This document shows, piece after piece, positions 34,111 through 42,150 of a stretch of 64,000 nt of DNA; the stretch's first letter is position 1, and every line of letters starts with the position of its first letter. The position numbers and the translations under genes are program-made. Origin of the DNA: Streptomyces monomycini (GTDB lineage Bacteria > Actinomycetota > Actinomycetes > Streptomycetales > Streptomycetaceae); contig NZ_JAFIQY010000004.1 of NCBI RefSeq assembly GCF_022271435.1, forward strand, positions 124,001 through 188,000, read 5' to 3'. The notes under the pieces were generated by a model. The model ran no database searches, was not told the DNA's origin, and saw only the letters and a list, made by a program, of their open reading frames with translations.

Positions 34111-35016
34111 ATGCAGATCCCATGCTCCGAAGGAGACCGCACCGCCGAGGCCGACCGGGAAAAGGCCGCGCCCGGCCGGCTGATGGCCATCAGCGACCTG
34201 CACATCCGCTACCAGGAGAACCGCGCGATCACCGACCGGCTGCGGCCCGGCTCGGACGCCGACTGGCTGCTGGTGGCCGGGGACATCGGCGAGTACGTCG
34301 CGGACATCCGCTGGACGCTGACCGTGCTCAGCAGCCGTTTCGCCAAGGTGATCTGGGTGCCCGGCAACCACGAGCTGTGGACCCCGTCCAACGACCCCGT
34401 ACAGCTGCGCGGAGTCCAACGTTACGAGCACCTGGTGGAGATCTGCCGGGAGTTGGGCGTGCTGACGCCCGAGGACCCCTATCCGGTCTGGGAGGGCGAG
34501 GGCGGCCCGGCCGTGATCGCCCCGCTCTTCGCCCTGTACGACTACACCTTCCGCCCGGCCGGCACCCACACCAAGGAGGCGGCGCTGGCGGTCGCCGAGG
34601 CGGCCGGGGTGGTCTGCACGGACGAGTTCTTCCTGCACCCTGACCCGTACCCGACCCGGGAGGCGTGGTGCCGGGCCCGCGTGGCCGCCACCGAGGCGCG
34701 GCTCGCCGGGATTCCCGAGGACCTGCCCACGGTGCTGGTCAACCACTGGCCGATCGTCCGCGAGCCCACCGCGCCGCTGTGGCACCCGGAATTCGCCCTG
34801 TGGTGCGGCACCGAGGCCACCGCCGACTGGCCGCGCCGCTTCCGCGCCGCCAGTGTCGTCTACGGCCATCTGCACATCCCGCGCACCATCGAGGTGGACG
34901 GCGTTCCGCACGTGGAGGTGTCCCTGGGCTACCCGCGCGAATGGCGCCGCCGCAAGGCGGCTCCGGGGCAGCTGGTGCAGATCCTGCCCACGGTGGCGCG
35001 GGCGCCGCAGTTCTGA
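34111..35016 (+). CDS. Calcineurin-like metallophosphoesterase
   Basis: The 301-residue enzyme carries all five metallophosphoesterase blocks: AISDLHIRY (D-x-H), LLVAGDIGEYV (GD), VWVPGNHELW-type GNHE (VPGNHELWTP), VLVNHWPI (H) and VVYGHLHIPRT (GHxH). It should hydrolyse a phosphomonoester or diester with two metal ions; the substrate is unknown. Start ATG 34111 has a close AGGTC only. A hairpin follows at 35048. This family occurs in Streptomyces next to siderophore or NRPS phosphopantetheinyl genes, but none is seen here. Confidence 0.88.
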   Translation: MQIPCSEGDRTAEADREKAAPGRLMAISDLHIRYQENRAITDRLRPGSDADWLLVAGDIGEYVADIRWTLTVLSSRFAKVIWVPGNHELWTPSNDPVQLRGVQRYEHLVEICRELGVLTPEDPYPVWEGEGGPAVIAPLFALYDYTFRPAGTHTKEAALAVAEAAGVVCTDEFFLHPDPYPTREAWCRARVAATEARLAGIPEDLPTVLVNHWPIVREPTAPLWHPEFALWCGTEATADWPRRFRAASVVYGHLHIPRTIEVDGVPHVEVSLGYPREWRRRKAAPGQLVQILPTVARAPQF

Positions 35017-35047
35017 CGGGGGCGACGAGGCGGGTGCGAGCAGCACC

Positions 35048-35081
35048 GCCGCCGGGCCGGCTCCGCGCCGGGCCCGGCGGC
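35048..35081. terminator. Hairpin between convergent genes
   Basis: The 11-bp arms gccgccgggcc and ggcccggcggc pair perfectly across 12 nt. The element lies between the phosphoesterase gene and the convergent msrB. Confidence 0.65.
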
Positions 35082-35088
35082 CCCGTGG

Positions 35089-35496
35089 TCAGCTCCCGTC
35101 CGGCGCCAGCCGCACCGAGATGGAGTTGATGCAGTACCGCTGGTCGGTCGGGGTCGGGTAGCCCTCGCCCTCGAAGACATGGCCGAGGTGGGAGCCGCAG
35201 CGGGCGCAGCGGACCTCCGTGCGGACCATGCCGTGCGAGCGGTCCTGGAGGAGCTCCACGGCGTCGCTGTCCTTCGGGTCGTAGAAGGACGGCCAGCCGC
35301 AGTGGCTCTCGAACTTGGTCTCCGAACGGAACAGTTCGGCACCGCAGGCGCGGCAGGAGTAGACGCCCGCCGTCTTGGTGTCGGTGTACTCACCGACGAA
35401 CGCGGGCTCCGTGCCGCCCTGGCGCAGGACCTGGTACTCCTGCGGGGTCAGCTCGGCGCGCCACTGCTCGTCCGGCTTGTCGATCTCGTACGGCAT
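35089..35496 (-). CDS. msrB: Peptide-methionine (R)-S-oxide reductase MsrB
   Basis: The 135-residue enzyme reduces methionine-R-sulfoxide in proteins. It has two zinc CxxC pairs (YSCRACGAELF and VRCARCGSHLGHVF), the substrate pocket HCGWPSFY, and the catalytic Cys in DQRYCINSISVRL. There is no signal peptide, so it is cytoplasmic. It lies 15 nt after murC on the same strand and is probably transcribed with it. Confidence 0.96.
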   Translation of the reverse strand: MPYEIDKPDEQWRAELTPQEYQVLRQGGTEPAFVGEYTDTKTAGVYSCRACGAELFRSETKFESHCGWPSFYDPKDSDAVELLQDRSHGMVRTEVRCARCGSHLGHVFEGEGYPTPTDQRYCINSISVRLAPDGS

Positions 35497-35511
35497 GAGT
35501 CCCTCTGCTTC

Positions 35512-36918
35512 CTATCGGCTCTGCAGGCGCGCGAGGATCTGCGGGCCGAGTTCGGTCACGTCGCCCGCGCCCATGGTGAGAACAAGGTCGCCGGGCTCCG
35601 CCATTCCTGCGACCACCTCGGGGACCGCGGACATGTCGGATTCGGCGGCCACCCGGGCTCCCTTCGCCTGGGCCGCTTCGATGATCAGGGCGCTGGTGAT
35701 GCCCGGGATCGGGTCCTCGCGGGCCGGGTAGATGTCCAGCACGACGGAGGCGTCGGCGAGGGTGAGCGCCTCGCCCATCTCCTTGCCCAGCTCCTGGGTG
35801 CGGGAGAAGAGGTGCGGCTGGAAGACGACCAGGACCCGGGAGCCGGTGGCGGCGCCGCGGATGGCCTCCAGGTCGGCGGTCATCTCGGTGGGGTGGTGCG
35901 CGTAGGAGTCGATGACCTGCACGCCGGCCGCCTCGCCCTGGAGCTGGAGACGGCGCTTCACCCCGGTGTACGTGCCGAGCGCGGAGGCCAGGTTGTGCGG
36001 CGGGAGGCCGAGCGCGGTGCCGGCGGCGAGGGCCGCGACGGCGTTCAGCGCGTAGTGCCGGCCGGGCACGGAGACGGTGAAGGTCAGGACCTTGCCGTTC
36101 GCGAGGACGACGGTGACCTCGCTGGTCAGCCCCCGCTGGTTGATCTTGTGGACCCGTACGTCGGCGTCCTCGGCCTCGCCGTAGGTGACGATCTCGATGT
36201 CCAGGCGGCCGGAGAGGCGGGCGGTCAGCTCGCGGGCGCCGGGGTGGTCGGCGGAGACGACCAGGGTGCCGCCGGGGCGGATACGGGCGGCGAAGGTCTC
36301 GAAGGACTCGTAGATCTCGTCCATCGAGGCGTAGTTGGCGTGGTGGTCCAGCTCCACGTTGAGGACGATGGCGACCTCGGGCGCGTACTTGTGGAAGCTG
36401 CGGTCGCTCTCGTCCGCCTCGGCCACGAAGATCTCGCCGCTGCCGTGCTCGGCGTTGGAGCCGGGGGCGTCCAGGTCGCCGCCGATGGCGTACGACGGGG
36501 ACAGGCCCAGCGAGCCGAGGGAGACGGCCAGCATGGAGGTGGTGGTCGTCTTGCCGTGGGTGCCGGCCACGGCGATGGGGCGCAGGCCCTCCATCAGGGC
36601 GGCGAGCGCGTCGGAGCGGTGCACGACGGGGATGCCGCGCTCGCGGGCGGCGGCCAGCTCCGGGTTGTCGTCGCGGATCGCGGAGGAGACGACGACGCTG
36701 GTGGCGTCCTCGGCGAGGTGGGCGGCGGCGTGGCCGAGGTGGACCGTGGCGCCGGCGTCGCGCAGGGCGCGGACGGTGGCCGACTCCTTGGCGTCACTGC
36801 CCGCGACCCGGGCGCCGCGCTGCGCGAGGATCTTCGCAATGCCGGACATCCCGGCGCCGCCGATGCCGATGAAGTGCGGTCGGTCCATCGCGTCGGGGAT
36901 GCCCGGGGACGGTGCCAT
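35512..36918 (-). CDS. murC: UDP-N-acetylmuramate--L-alanine ligase MurC
   Basis: The 468-residue ligase adds L-Ala to UDP-MurNAc in peptidoglycan synthesis. It shows HFIGIGGAGMSGIAKILAQRG, the ATP-binding AGTHGKTTTTSMLA, VAEADESDRSF, LNVELDHHANY, and the C-terminal domain FQPHLFSRTQEL. Start ATG 36918 follows AGGAGA. Its position away from the division/cell-wall cluster and next to msrB is typical of Streptomyces as I recall. Confidence 0.96.
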   Translation of the reverse strand: MAPSPGIPDAMDRPHFIGIGGAGMSGIAKILAQRGARVAGSDAKESATVRALRDAGATVHLGHAAAHLAEDATSVVVSSAIRDDNPELAAARERGIPVVHRSDALAALMEGLRPIAVAGTHGKTTTTSMLAVSLGSLGLSPSYAIGGDLDAPGSNAEHGSGEIFVAEADESDRSFHKYAPEVAIVLNVELDHHANYASMDEIYESFETFAARIRPGGTLVVSADHPGARELTARLSGRLDIEIVTYGEAEDADVRVHKINQRGLTSEVTVVLANGKVLTFTVSVPGRHYALNAVAALAAGTALGLPPHNLASALGTYTGVKRRLQLQGEAAGVQVIDSYAHHPTEMTADLEAIRGAATGSRVLVVFQPHLFSRTQELGKEMGEALTLADASVVLDIYPAREDPIPGITSALIIEAAQAKGARVAAESDMSAVPEVVAGMAEPGDLVLTMGAGDVTELGPQILARLQSR

Positions 36919-37042
36919 GCGTCAGTCTCCTGCTCGTCGGTCTCCACGGTCCGCCGGTCTCTGCGGTCCGTACGGGCACGATTCTCGCACCCGGCACCGA
37001 CAGTCCCGCGCCGGGCGGGCCCGCGGCCCGGGCCGGGGCGGA

Positions 37043-37702
37043 TCAGCGGCGGATCAGCCCGCGCGCGGTGGCCGCGGCGACCGCCGACGTTCGGGAGTCG
37101 ACGCCCAGCTTGGCGTAGATGTGCACCAGGTGGGACTTGACGGTGGCCTGGCTGAGGAAGAGCCGCTTGCTGATCCGGGCGTTGGACAGGCCGTCGGCGA
37201 CGAGCTGCAACACCTCGGTCTCGCGCCGGGAGAGGGCCGTGGCGGGCGCGCGCATCCGGTCCATCAGGCGCAGGGCGATGGTCGGCGCGAGGGCGGACTT
37301 GCCGGCCGCCGCGGTACGGACGGCCGCGGCCAGCTCCTCGGGCGGCGCGTCCTTGAGGAGGTAGCCGGTGGCACCGGCCTCGATGGCGGCGAGGATGTCG
37401 GCGTCGGTGTCGAACGTGGTCAGGACGAGGACCCGCGGGGCGTCCTCACGGGCGGTGATGGCGGCGGTGGCCTGCGAGCCGAGCATCCGGCCGCCGAACT
37501 GGAGGTCCATCAGGACGACGTCGACGTCCGGCCGGGCGGCCCGTTCGACGGCCTCCTCGGCCGTGGGGACGTCCGCGACGACCTCGAAGTCCGGCTCGGT
37601 CTCCAGGACGGCGCGCAGTCCGGCCCGTACGACCGGGTGGTCGTCGGCGAGGAGGAGGCCGATGGCGGCGGGGCGGGGGCCGGTCTCGGGGCGGTGGGTC
37701 AC
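37043..37702 (-). CDS. NarL/LuxR-family response regulator
   Basis: The 219-residue regulator has a receiver domain (LLLADDHPVVRAGLRAVLE, phospho-acceptor Asp66 in VVLMDLQFGG, Lys in YLLKDAPPEELA) and a LuxR helix-turn-helix (LSRRETEVLQLVADGLSNARISKRLFLSQATVKSHLVHIYAKLG). GTG 37702 overlaps the kinase stop (GTGA), so the pair is co-translated. It likely binds the dyad at 39053 to control the divergent ABC exporter. Confidence 0.95.
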   Translation of the reverse strand: MTHRPETGPRPAAIGLLLADDHPVVRAGLRAVLETEPDFEVVADVPTAEEAVERAARPDVDVVLMDLQFGGRMLGSQATAAITAREDAPRVLVLTTFDTDADILAAIEAGATGYLLKDAPPEELAAAVRTAAAGKSALAPTIALRLMDRMRAPATALSRRETEVLQLVADGLSNARISKRLFLSQATVKSHLVHIYAKLGVDSRTSAVAAATARGLIRR

Positions 37703-39012
37703 GCGGTGGCCTGTTCGGGGTCGGGAGGGGTGCCGGGGGTGGGAGGGGCGCTCGGGGCGGACGGGGTGCCCGGGACGGGTGAAGGGGCGGCGGCCGGGGT
37801 CCGGGGGACGGCCGGTTCCGGGTACGGCAGGGTGACGGCGACCGCCGTACCCTCGCCGGGCGCCGACTCCACGGCCAGCGTGCCGCGCAGCGCGCGGGCG
37901 CGGGCGCGCATCGCGGCCAGCCCGAACCCGGTGCCTTCGGCGGCGCCGGAGCCCGGGGACGGCACCGCGTCGGGCGCGAAGCCCGTACCGTCGTCCACCA
38001 CGTCGAGGGCGACTTCGGTGTCCATGTAGGAGAGGGTCAGCTCGGCCCGGCCGGCGTGCGCGTGCTGGACGGCGTTGGCCAGGGCGGACTGCGCGATGCG
38101 CAGCAGCGCGACCTCGTGCGGGGTGGGCAGTTCGACGGGCGCCCCGGAGACCTGGCAGTGCACGGCCAGGCCGGAGGAGCGCGCGGTGGTGACGCACAGC
38201 CGTTCCAGGGCGGCGGGCAGCGACCCGGCCTCCAGGTCGGGCGGGCTGAGCGCCCGGACGAAACGGCGGGCCTCGGCGAGGTTGTCGACGGCGGCCTGCC
38301 GGGCCTGCTGGACGTGGCCGAGCGCGGTGCCACCGTCCGGCCGCTGCTCCATCGCCCGTTCCGCGGCCCGCAGCAGCAGCTGGATGCTGGAGAGTCCCTG
38401 CGCGAGGGTGTCGTGGATCTCGCGGGCGAGCCGCTCCCGCTCGGCGAGCACTCCGGCGGCGTGCTCGGCGGCCGCCAGCTCGCTGCGGGCGGCGGTCAGC
38501 TCCTCGATGAGGCGGCGGCGCTGCTCGCTCTCCCGGTAGAGGGCCTGGTAGCCGAGGACGACGGCGACGGCGACCGCCGCGCCCAGCGCGGGGCCGACGA
38601 CCGTACCGACGGTGAGCGTACGGGTGTGCCAGCCGAACCCGCCGATCGCGACGAGGGTGGTGACCAGGACGGCGGGCAGCGCCCAGCGCAGCGGGAGCAG
38701 GTGCAGCTGGACGAAGAAGAGCGGGAAGGCGAGCCAGACGCCGAGAGGCGTGAGGGCGAGCAGCACGGCCCACACCGCCATGACGGCGGCGAGCCAGAGC
38801 ACCGCCGCGGCCGTGGAGGTACGGACCGGCGGCAGGGTGGGGCCGACGGCGTACACGGCGAACAGCAGGACGGCGGCGCCGACGACGGCCGGGGCGTCCG
38901 GGCTGTGGTCGGCGACGGCCCGCACGGCGGCGAGCGCCAGCAGGGCGGCCACCATCAGGTGCAGGCAGCCGCGCAGCACCCGCAGGGCGGGGGTGAGGGA
39001 ATGGGGAGTCAC
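37699..39012 (-). CDS. Membrane sensor histidine kinase (HisKA_3/NarX type)
   Basis: The 437-residue kinase has five or six N-terminal helices without a large external sensor loop, which fits intramembrane sensing. It then has a short coiled coil, the phosphorylation motif ERERLAREIHDTLAQGLSSIQ, and an HATPase_c with NAVQHAHAGRAEL, DVVDDGTGFAP and GTGFGLAAMRARA. The C-terminus is Pro/Ala-rich. GTG 39012 follows GGAAGAG. The divergent ABC genes at 39198 and 40743 are the likely regulated output. Confidence 0.94.
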   Translation of the reverse strand: MTPHSLTPALRVLRGCLHLMVAALLALAAVRAVADHSPDAPAVVGAAVLLFAVYAVGPTLPPVRTSTAAAVLWLAAVMAVWAVLLALTPLGVWLAFPLFFVQLHLLPLRWALPAVLVTTLVAIGGFGWHTRTLTVGTVVGPALGAAVAVAVVLGYQALYRESEQRRRLIEELTAARSELAAAEHAAGVLAERERLAREIHDTLAQGLSSIQLLLRAAERAMEQRPDGGTALGHVQQARQAAVDNLAEARRFVRALSPPDLEAGSLPAALERLCVTTARSSGLAVHCQVSGAPVELPTPHEVALLRIAQSALANAVQHAHAGRAELTLSYMDTEVALDVVDDGTGFAPDAVPSPGSGAAEGTGFGLAAMRARARALRGTLAVESAPGEGTAVAVTLPYPEPAVPRTPAAAPSPVPGTPSAPSAPPTPGTPPDPEQATA

Positions 39013-39052
39013 AGCTCTTCCAGGCTAGGCGCCCGGGGCCGTACCGGCATCA

Positions 39053-39086
39053 ATCGAAAGGTGGAGTACGGACCTGGCCTTTCGAT
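39053..39086. promoter_or_regulatory. Dyad between two-component system and ABC exporter
   Basis: The perfect arms atcgaaagg and cctttcgat are separated by 16 bp, lying 41 nt upstream of the kinase start and 111 nt upstream of the permease GTG. Spacing suits a response-regulator dimer site. I infer it is the operator of the adjacent LuxR-type regulator. Confidence 0.55.
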
Positions 39087-39197
39087 ACCGGCGAAGCACT
39101 CCCCGGCGCGATGCCCGATGCCCCCTTCCCCGGCGACGGTGGGGGGCAGCCGCCGGGCACCGGGCCCGGCGCCCCTCGGAAGGATGGCCCAGACCCC

Positions 39198-40361
39198 GTG
39201 TTCGTCGCCTGGAGAGACCTGAGATTCGCCAAGGGCCGGTTCGCCCTGATGGGCACCGTCATCGTGCTGATCACCGTGCTGGTGGGGCTGCTGTCCGGGC
39301 TGACGGCGGGCCTGGGCCGGGAGAACACCTCGGCGATCACCGCACTGCCCGCCGACCGCCTCGCGTTCACCGCGCCCGCCGACGGCGGTGACGACGTGTC
39401 GTTCACCGACTCGCACGTCGGCGAGCGGACCTGGGGCGCATGGGCCCGGGTGCCGGGCGTCCGGTCGGCCGAGCCGCTGGGGATCGGTACGGCCAAGGCC
39501 ACGGCGGGCGACGGCGCGGGCGACGGCGCCGGAGAGCGGACCGCCGCGCTGTCCGCCTTCGGGGTCCGGCCCGGCTCGCCGCTGGCGCCCGAGGCCGGGC
39601 GGATCGCGGACGGCGCGGCGGTGCTGTCCACGAAGGCCGCCGAGGAGATGGGCGTACGGACCGGGGACCGGTTCACGCTGAACGGGCGGACGCTGACGGC
39701 GGCAGCGGTGGCGGGCGAGGCGATGTACAGCCATACGCCGGTGGTCTGGACTTCGCTGGACGACTGGGCTGCGGTGTCGGGGGGCGGGGGCTCTGGGGCG
39801 GCGGGTTCCGAAGCGACTGGTTCCGGAAGCGGTACTTCCGGTGCCTCCGAGGCGCGGACGGCCACCGTGGTCGCCCTCACCACCTCCCCGGACGCCGACC
39901 TGTCCGCCGCCGACCGCAAGCTCGGCACCCGTACGGTCACGACCGGCGAAGCGCTGAACGCCATCGGCTCCTACACCGCGGAGAACGGCTCGCTCCAGCT
40001 GATGCGCGGCTTCCTCTTCGCCATATCGGCGCTGGTCATCGGCGCGTTCTTCACGGTCTGGACGATCCAGCGCAGCGGCGACGTCGCCGTGCTCAAGGCG
40101 CTCGGCGCGCCCACCCGCTACCTGCTGCGGGACGCGCTCGGCCAGGCGGTCGTCCTGCTGGTGATCGGCACGGGCCTGGGCACCGCGCTCGCGGCGTCGG
40201 CCGGCGCGGCCCTGGGCGGCACCGTGCCGTTCGTCCTGGAGCCGGCCACGGTGCTGCTCCCGGCCCTGGTCATGATCGCGCTGGGGGCCGTAGGCGCCGC
40301 GCTGTCCATCCGCCGCATCACCGCCGTCGATCCGCTAACGGCGCTGGGGAGCGCGCGGTGA
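39198..40361 (+). CDS. FtsX-like ABC transporter permease
   Basis: The 387-residue permease has the MacB/FtsX layout. An N-terminal helix follows FVAWRDLRFAKGRF. A large external domain of about 220 residues includes a Gly/Ser-rich stretch (SGGGGSGAAGSEATGSGSGTSG). Three C-terminal helices follow (GFLFAISALVIGAFFTVWTIQRSGDVAVLKALGA to VGAALSIRRITAVDPLTAL). Start GTG 39198 (GGAAGGA upstream) is preferred; ATG 39111 would add 29 Pro/Gly-rich residues. With the ATPase at 40743 it probably moves lipids, peptides or lipoproteins under control of the divergent two-component system. Confidence 0.88.
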   Translation: MFVAWRDLRFAKGRFALMGTVIVLITVLVGLLSGLTAGLGRENTSAITALPADRLAFTAPADGGDDVSFTDSHVGERTWGAWARVPGVRSAEPLGIGTAKATAGDGAGDGAGERTAALSAFGVRPGSPLAPEAGRIADGAAVLSTKAAEEMGVRTGDRFTLNGRTLTAAAVAGEAMYSHTPVVWTSLDDWAAVSGGGGSGAAGSEATGSGSGTSGASEARTATVVALTTSPDADLSAADRKLGTRTVTTGEALNAIGSYTAENGSLQLMRGFLFAISALVIGAFFTVWTIQRSGDVAVLKALGAPTRYLLRDALGQAVVLLVIGTGLGTALAASAGAALGGTVPFVLEPATVLLPALVMIALGAVGAALSIRRITAVDPLTALGSAR

Positions 40362-40519
40362 GACCGGCGGATTTCCCCGCCCGGACGGGCTCGGTGAAAG
40401 CGCTTCCCTTCCCGGCCCGCTCTCCGCGGACCATTCCGTGAGCACATTCCCGGGCCGCCGGGCGTGCGGCCTTCATCATGCGGCAGCCGGCGCCGGAAAT
40501 TCCGGTGCGAGCCCCGATT

Positions 40520-40630
40520 ACCGTTCCGATCCCGGCCCCGGCCCCGGTCTCCATTGCGGCCCCGATTCCGACCCCGGTTCCGATTCCGGTCCCGGTTCCG
40601 ACCCCGGTTCTGATTCCGGTCCCGGTCCCG
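40520..40630. repeat. 6-bp-periodic C/G-rich low-complexity tract
   Basis: A hexamer-like rhythm (ccggttccgattccggtcc and variants) runs for about 110 nt in the 381-nt gap between permease and ATPase genes. No gene fits. It would keep the two halves of the exporter apart, although they should be co-transcribed. Confidence 0.75.
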
Positions 40631-40742
40631 TACATATCCGTACGAATTCCGCAGCCGCGAAAAACCGGACCGTACAGCCTTCCCACGCCCCGCACACCAC
40701 CCGATTCCCCACCCAGCAACGGACAGCGACGGACCATCCCTC

Positions 40743-41498
40743 ATGAAGACGAACTCCGCCACCCCCCGGCCCCGCACGAGCCCCGGAATCGGAACCTCAC
40801 CCTCCGCCGGCCTCGCCCTCACCGACGTCACCCTCACCTACCCGGACGGCACCGGCCGCCTCACCGCCCTCGACGACGTGTGCCTGACCGTGCCACCGGG
40901 GTCCGTGACCGCCGTGGTCGGGCCCTCCGGTTCCGGCAAGTCCAGCCTGCTGGCGGTGGCCGCGACACTGATCTCCCCCGACGTCGGGCGGGTGGTGATC
41001 GACGGTACGGACACCACCGGAATGAGCCGGTCCGAGCTGACCACCCTGCGCCGTACCCGCGTCGGCACGGTCTTCCAGCAGCCCAATCTGCTGCCCTCGC
41101 TGACGGCCGTGGAGCAGGTGCAGGTGATGGCCCACCTGGACGGCCGCCCGCCGCGAGCCGCCCGGCCGCGGGCCCTGGAACTGCTCGACGCGGTCGGCCT
41201 GGCCGACCAGGCCGCGCGCCGCCCGCACCAGCTCTCGGGCGGCCAGCGGCAGCGGGTGAACATCGCCAGGGCGCTGCTGAACGAGCCGGCCGTCCTGCTG
41301 GTCGACGAGCCGACCAGCGCGCTGGACCACGAGCGCGGCGCCGCGGTCCTCGACCTGCTCACCACGCTCACCCGCCGGCGCGCCACCGCGACCGTCCTGG
41401 TCACGCACGACCGCGCCCACCTGGACGCGGTGGACGCGGTCGCGGAGATGCTGGACGGGCGGCTCAGCTTCCGGCGGGACCCCCCGCCGAGCCGTTAG
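40743..41498 (+). CDS. ABC transporter ATP-binding protein (LolD/MacB type)
   Basis: The 251-residue ATPase has Walker A (VVGPSGSGKSSLLA), Q-loop (VGTVFQQPNLLPSLTAVEQV), signature LSGGQRQRVNIARALL, Walker B LLVDEPTSALD and the switch His (VLVTHDRA). It pairs with the FtsX-type permease upstream. The 3' end overlaps the convergent gene by 35 nt. No Shine-Dalgarno is evident before ATG 40743. Confidence 0.93.
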   Translation: MKTNSATPRPRTSPGIGTSPSAGLALTDVTLTYPDGTGRLTALDDVCLTVPPGSVTAVVGPSGSGKSSLLAVAATLISPDVGRVVIDGTDTTGMSRSELTTLRRTRVGTVFQQPNLLPSLTAVEQVQVMAHLDGRPPRAARPRALELLDAVGLADQAARRPHQLSGGQRQRVNIARALLNEPAVLLVDEPTSALDHERGAAVLDLLTTLTRRRATATVLVTHDRAHLDAVDAVAEMLDGRLSFRRDPPPSR

Positions 41499-42009
41499 CG
41501 GGGCCCTTGGCCGGGTTGTGCGCCACGTCCTGCGCCGGGTCGTCGGCCGCGTGCGAGAAGAGTTTGAGCACGGGCACGCCGACCTTGTGCCGGGCGCGGG
41601 AGGCCCAGTCGCGGTGGAAGAACTCCTCGACGAAGTGCGGGGCGGTCAGCACGATCACCTCGTCGGCGCCGGTCTCGTCGACGACCGACCGCAGCAGGTC
41701 CAGCGGGTGGTCCTCGACGACCTGCCCGATCGCCTCGGCGCCCGCCTCCCGCAGGGCGTGGAGGGTGTAGGACAGGGCGCGCCCGGCGGGCGGCTCCGCC
41801 TGGCCGCCCTCGGGCTCGTCACCCTCCCGTACGGCGTCCTCGAACTCGCCCAGCGCGACATCGTCGATGGCCCTGAGCAGGCGGTCCTGATTGCCGCGCG
41901 GCTGCATGAGGACGACGAAGGAGACCTGGTCGTCGCCGTGCAGCGTGGTGACGAACTCCACGTCGGCGGGCGTCAGGGGCTTCTCGATCATCAATACGCT
42001 CGTGAACAC
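41464..42009 (-). CDS. Conserved actinobacterial protein, USP-like fold suspected
   Basis: The 181-residue cytoplasmic protein begins FTSVLMIEKPLTPADVEFVTTLHGDDQVSFVVLMQ. It contains QVVEDHPLDLLRSVVDETGADEVIVLTAPHFVEEFFHRDWASRARHKVGVPVLKLF, read in two blocks that fit a nucleotide-binding alpha/beta fold like universal stress proteins. From memory relatives are widespread in Streptomyces and sometimes misnamed indole-3-glycerol phosphate synthase. GTG 42009 follows GAAGAAGGG. The C-terminus is Ala/Gly/Asn-rich and overlaps the ABC ATPase gene by 35 nt. Function unknown. Confidence 0.7.
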   Translation of the reverse strand: MFTSVLMIEKPLTPADVEFVTTLHGDDQVSFVVLMQPRGNQDRLLRAIDDVALGEFEDAVREGDEPEGGQAEPPAGRALSYTLHALREAGAEAIGQVVEDHPLDLLRSVVDETGADEVIVLTAPHFVEEFFHRDWASRARHKVGVPVLKLFSHAADDPAQDVAHNPAKGPANGSAGGPAGS

Positions 42010-42150
42010 GGCGGACGCCCTTCTTCTCAACTCGCGGCCCGCCTGGGGAGCGAACCGACAGAAACCATCCTGCCCCGTCGCCACACGGGACCTGTTGGCC
42101 TTTAGTGTGCCCAGCGGAAGCTAAGCGGAACGAATAATTCCGCCTTTTGT

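Noticed and set aside
35179..37140. Long plus-strand open frame opposite msrB and murC
   Set aside because: Shadow of two certain genes; composition is typical of antisense frames in GC-rich DNA.
40478..40740. Pro/Val/Ile repeat protein between ABC permease and ATPase
   Set aside because: Frame follows a 6-bp low-complexity tract, lacks a supported start and would overlap the ATPase region in another frame.
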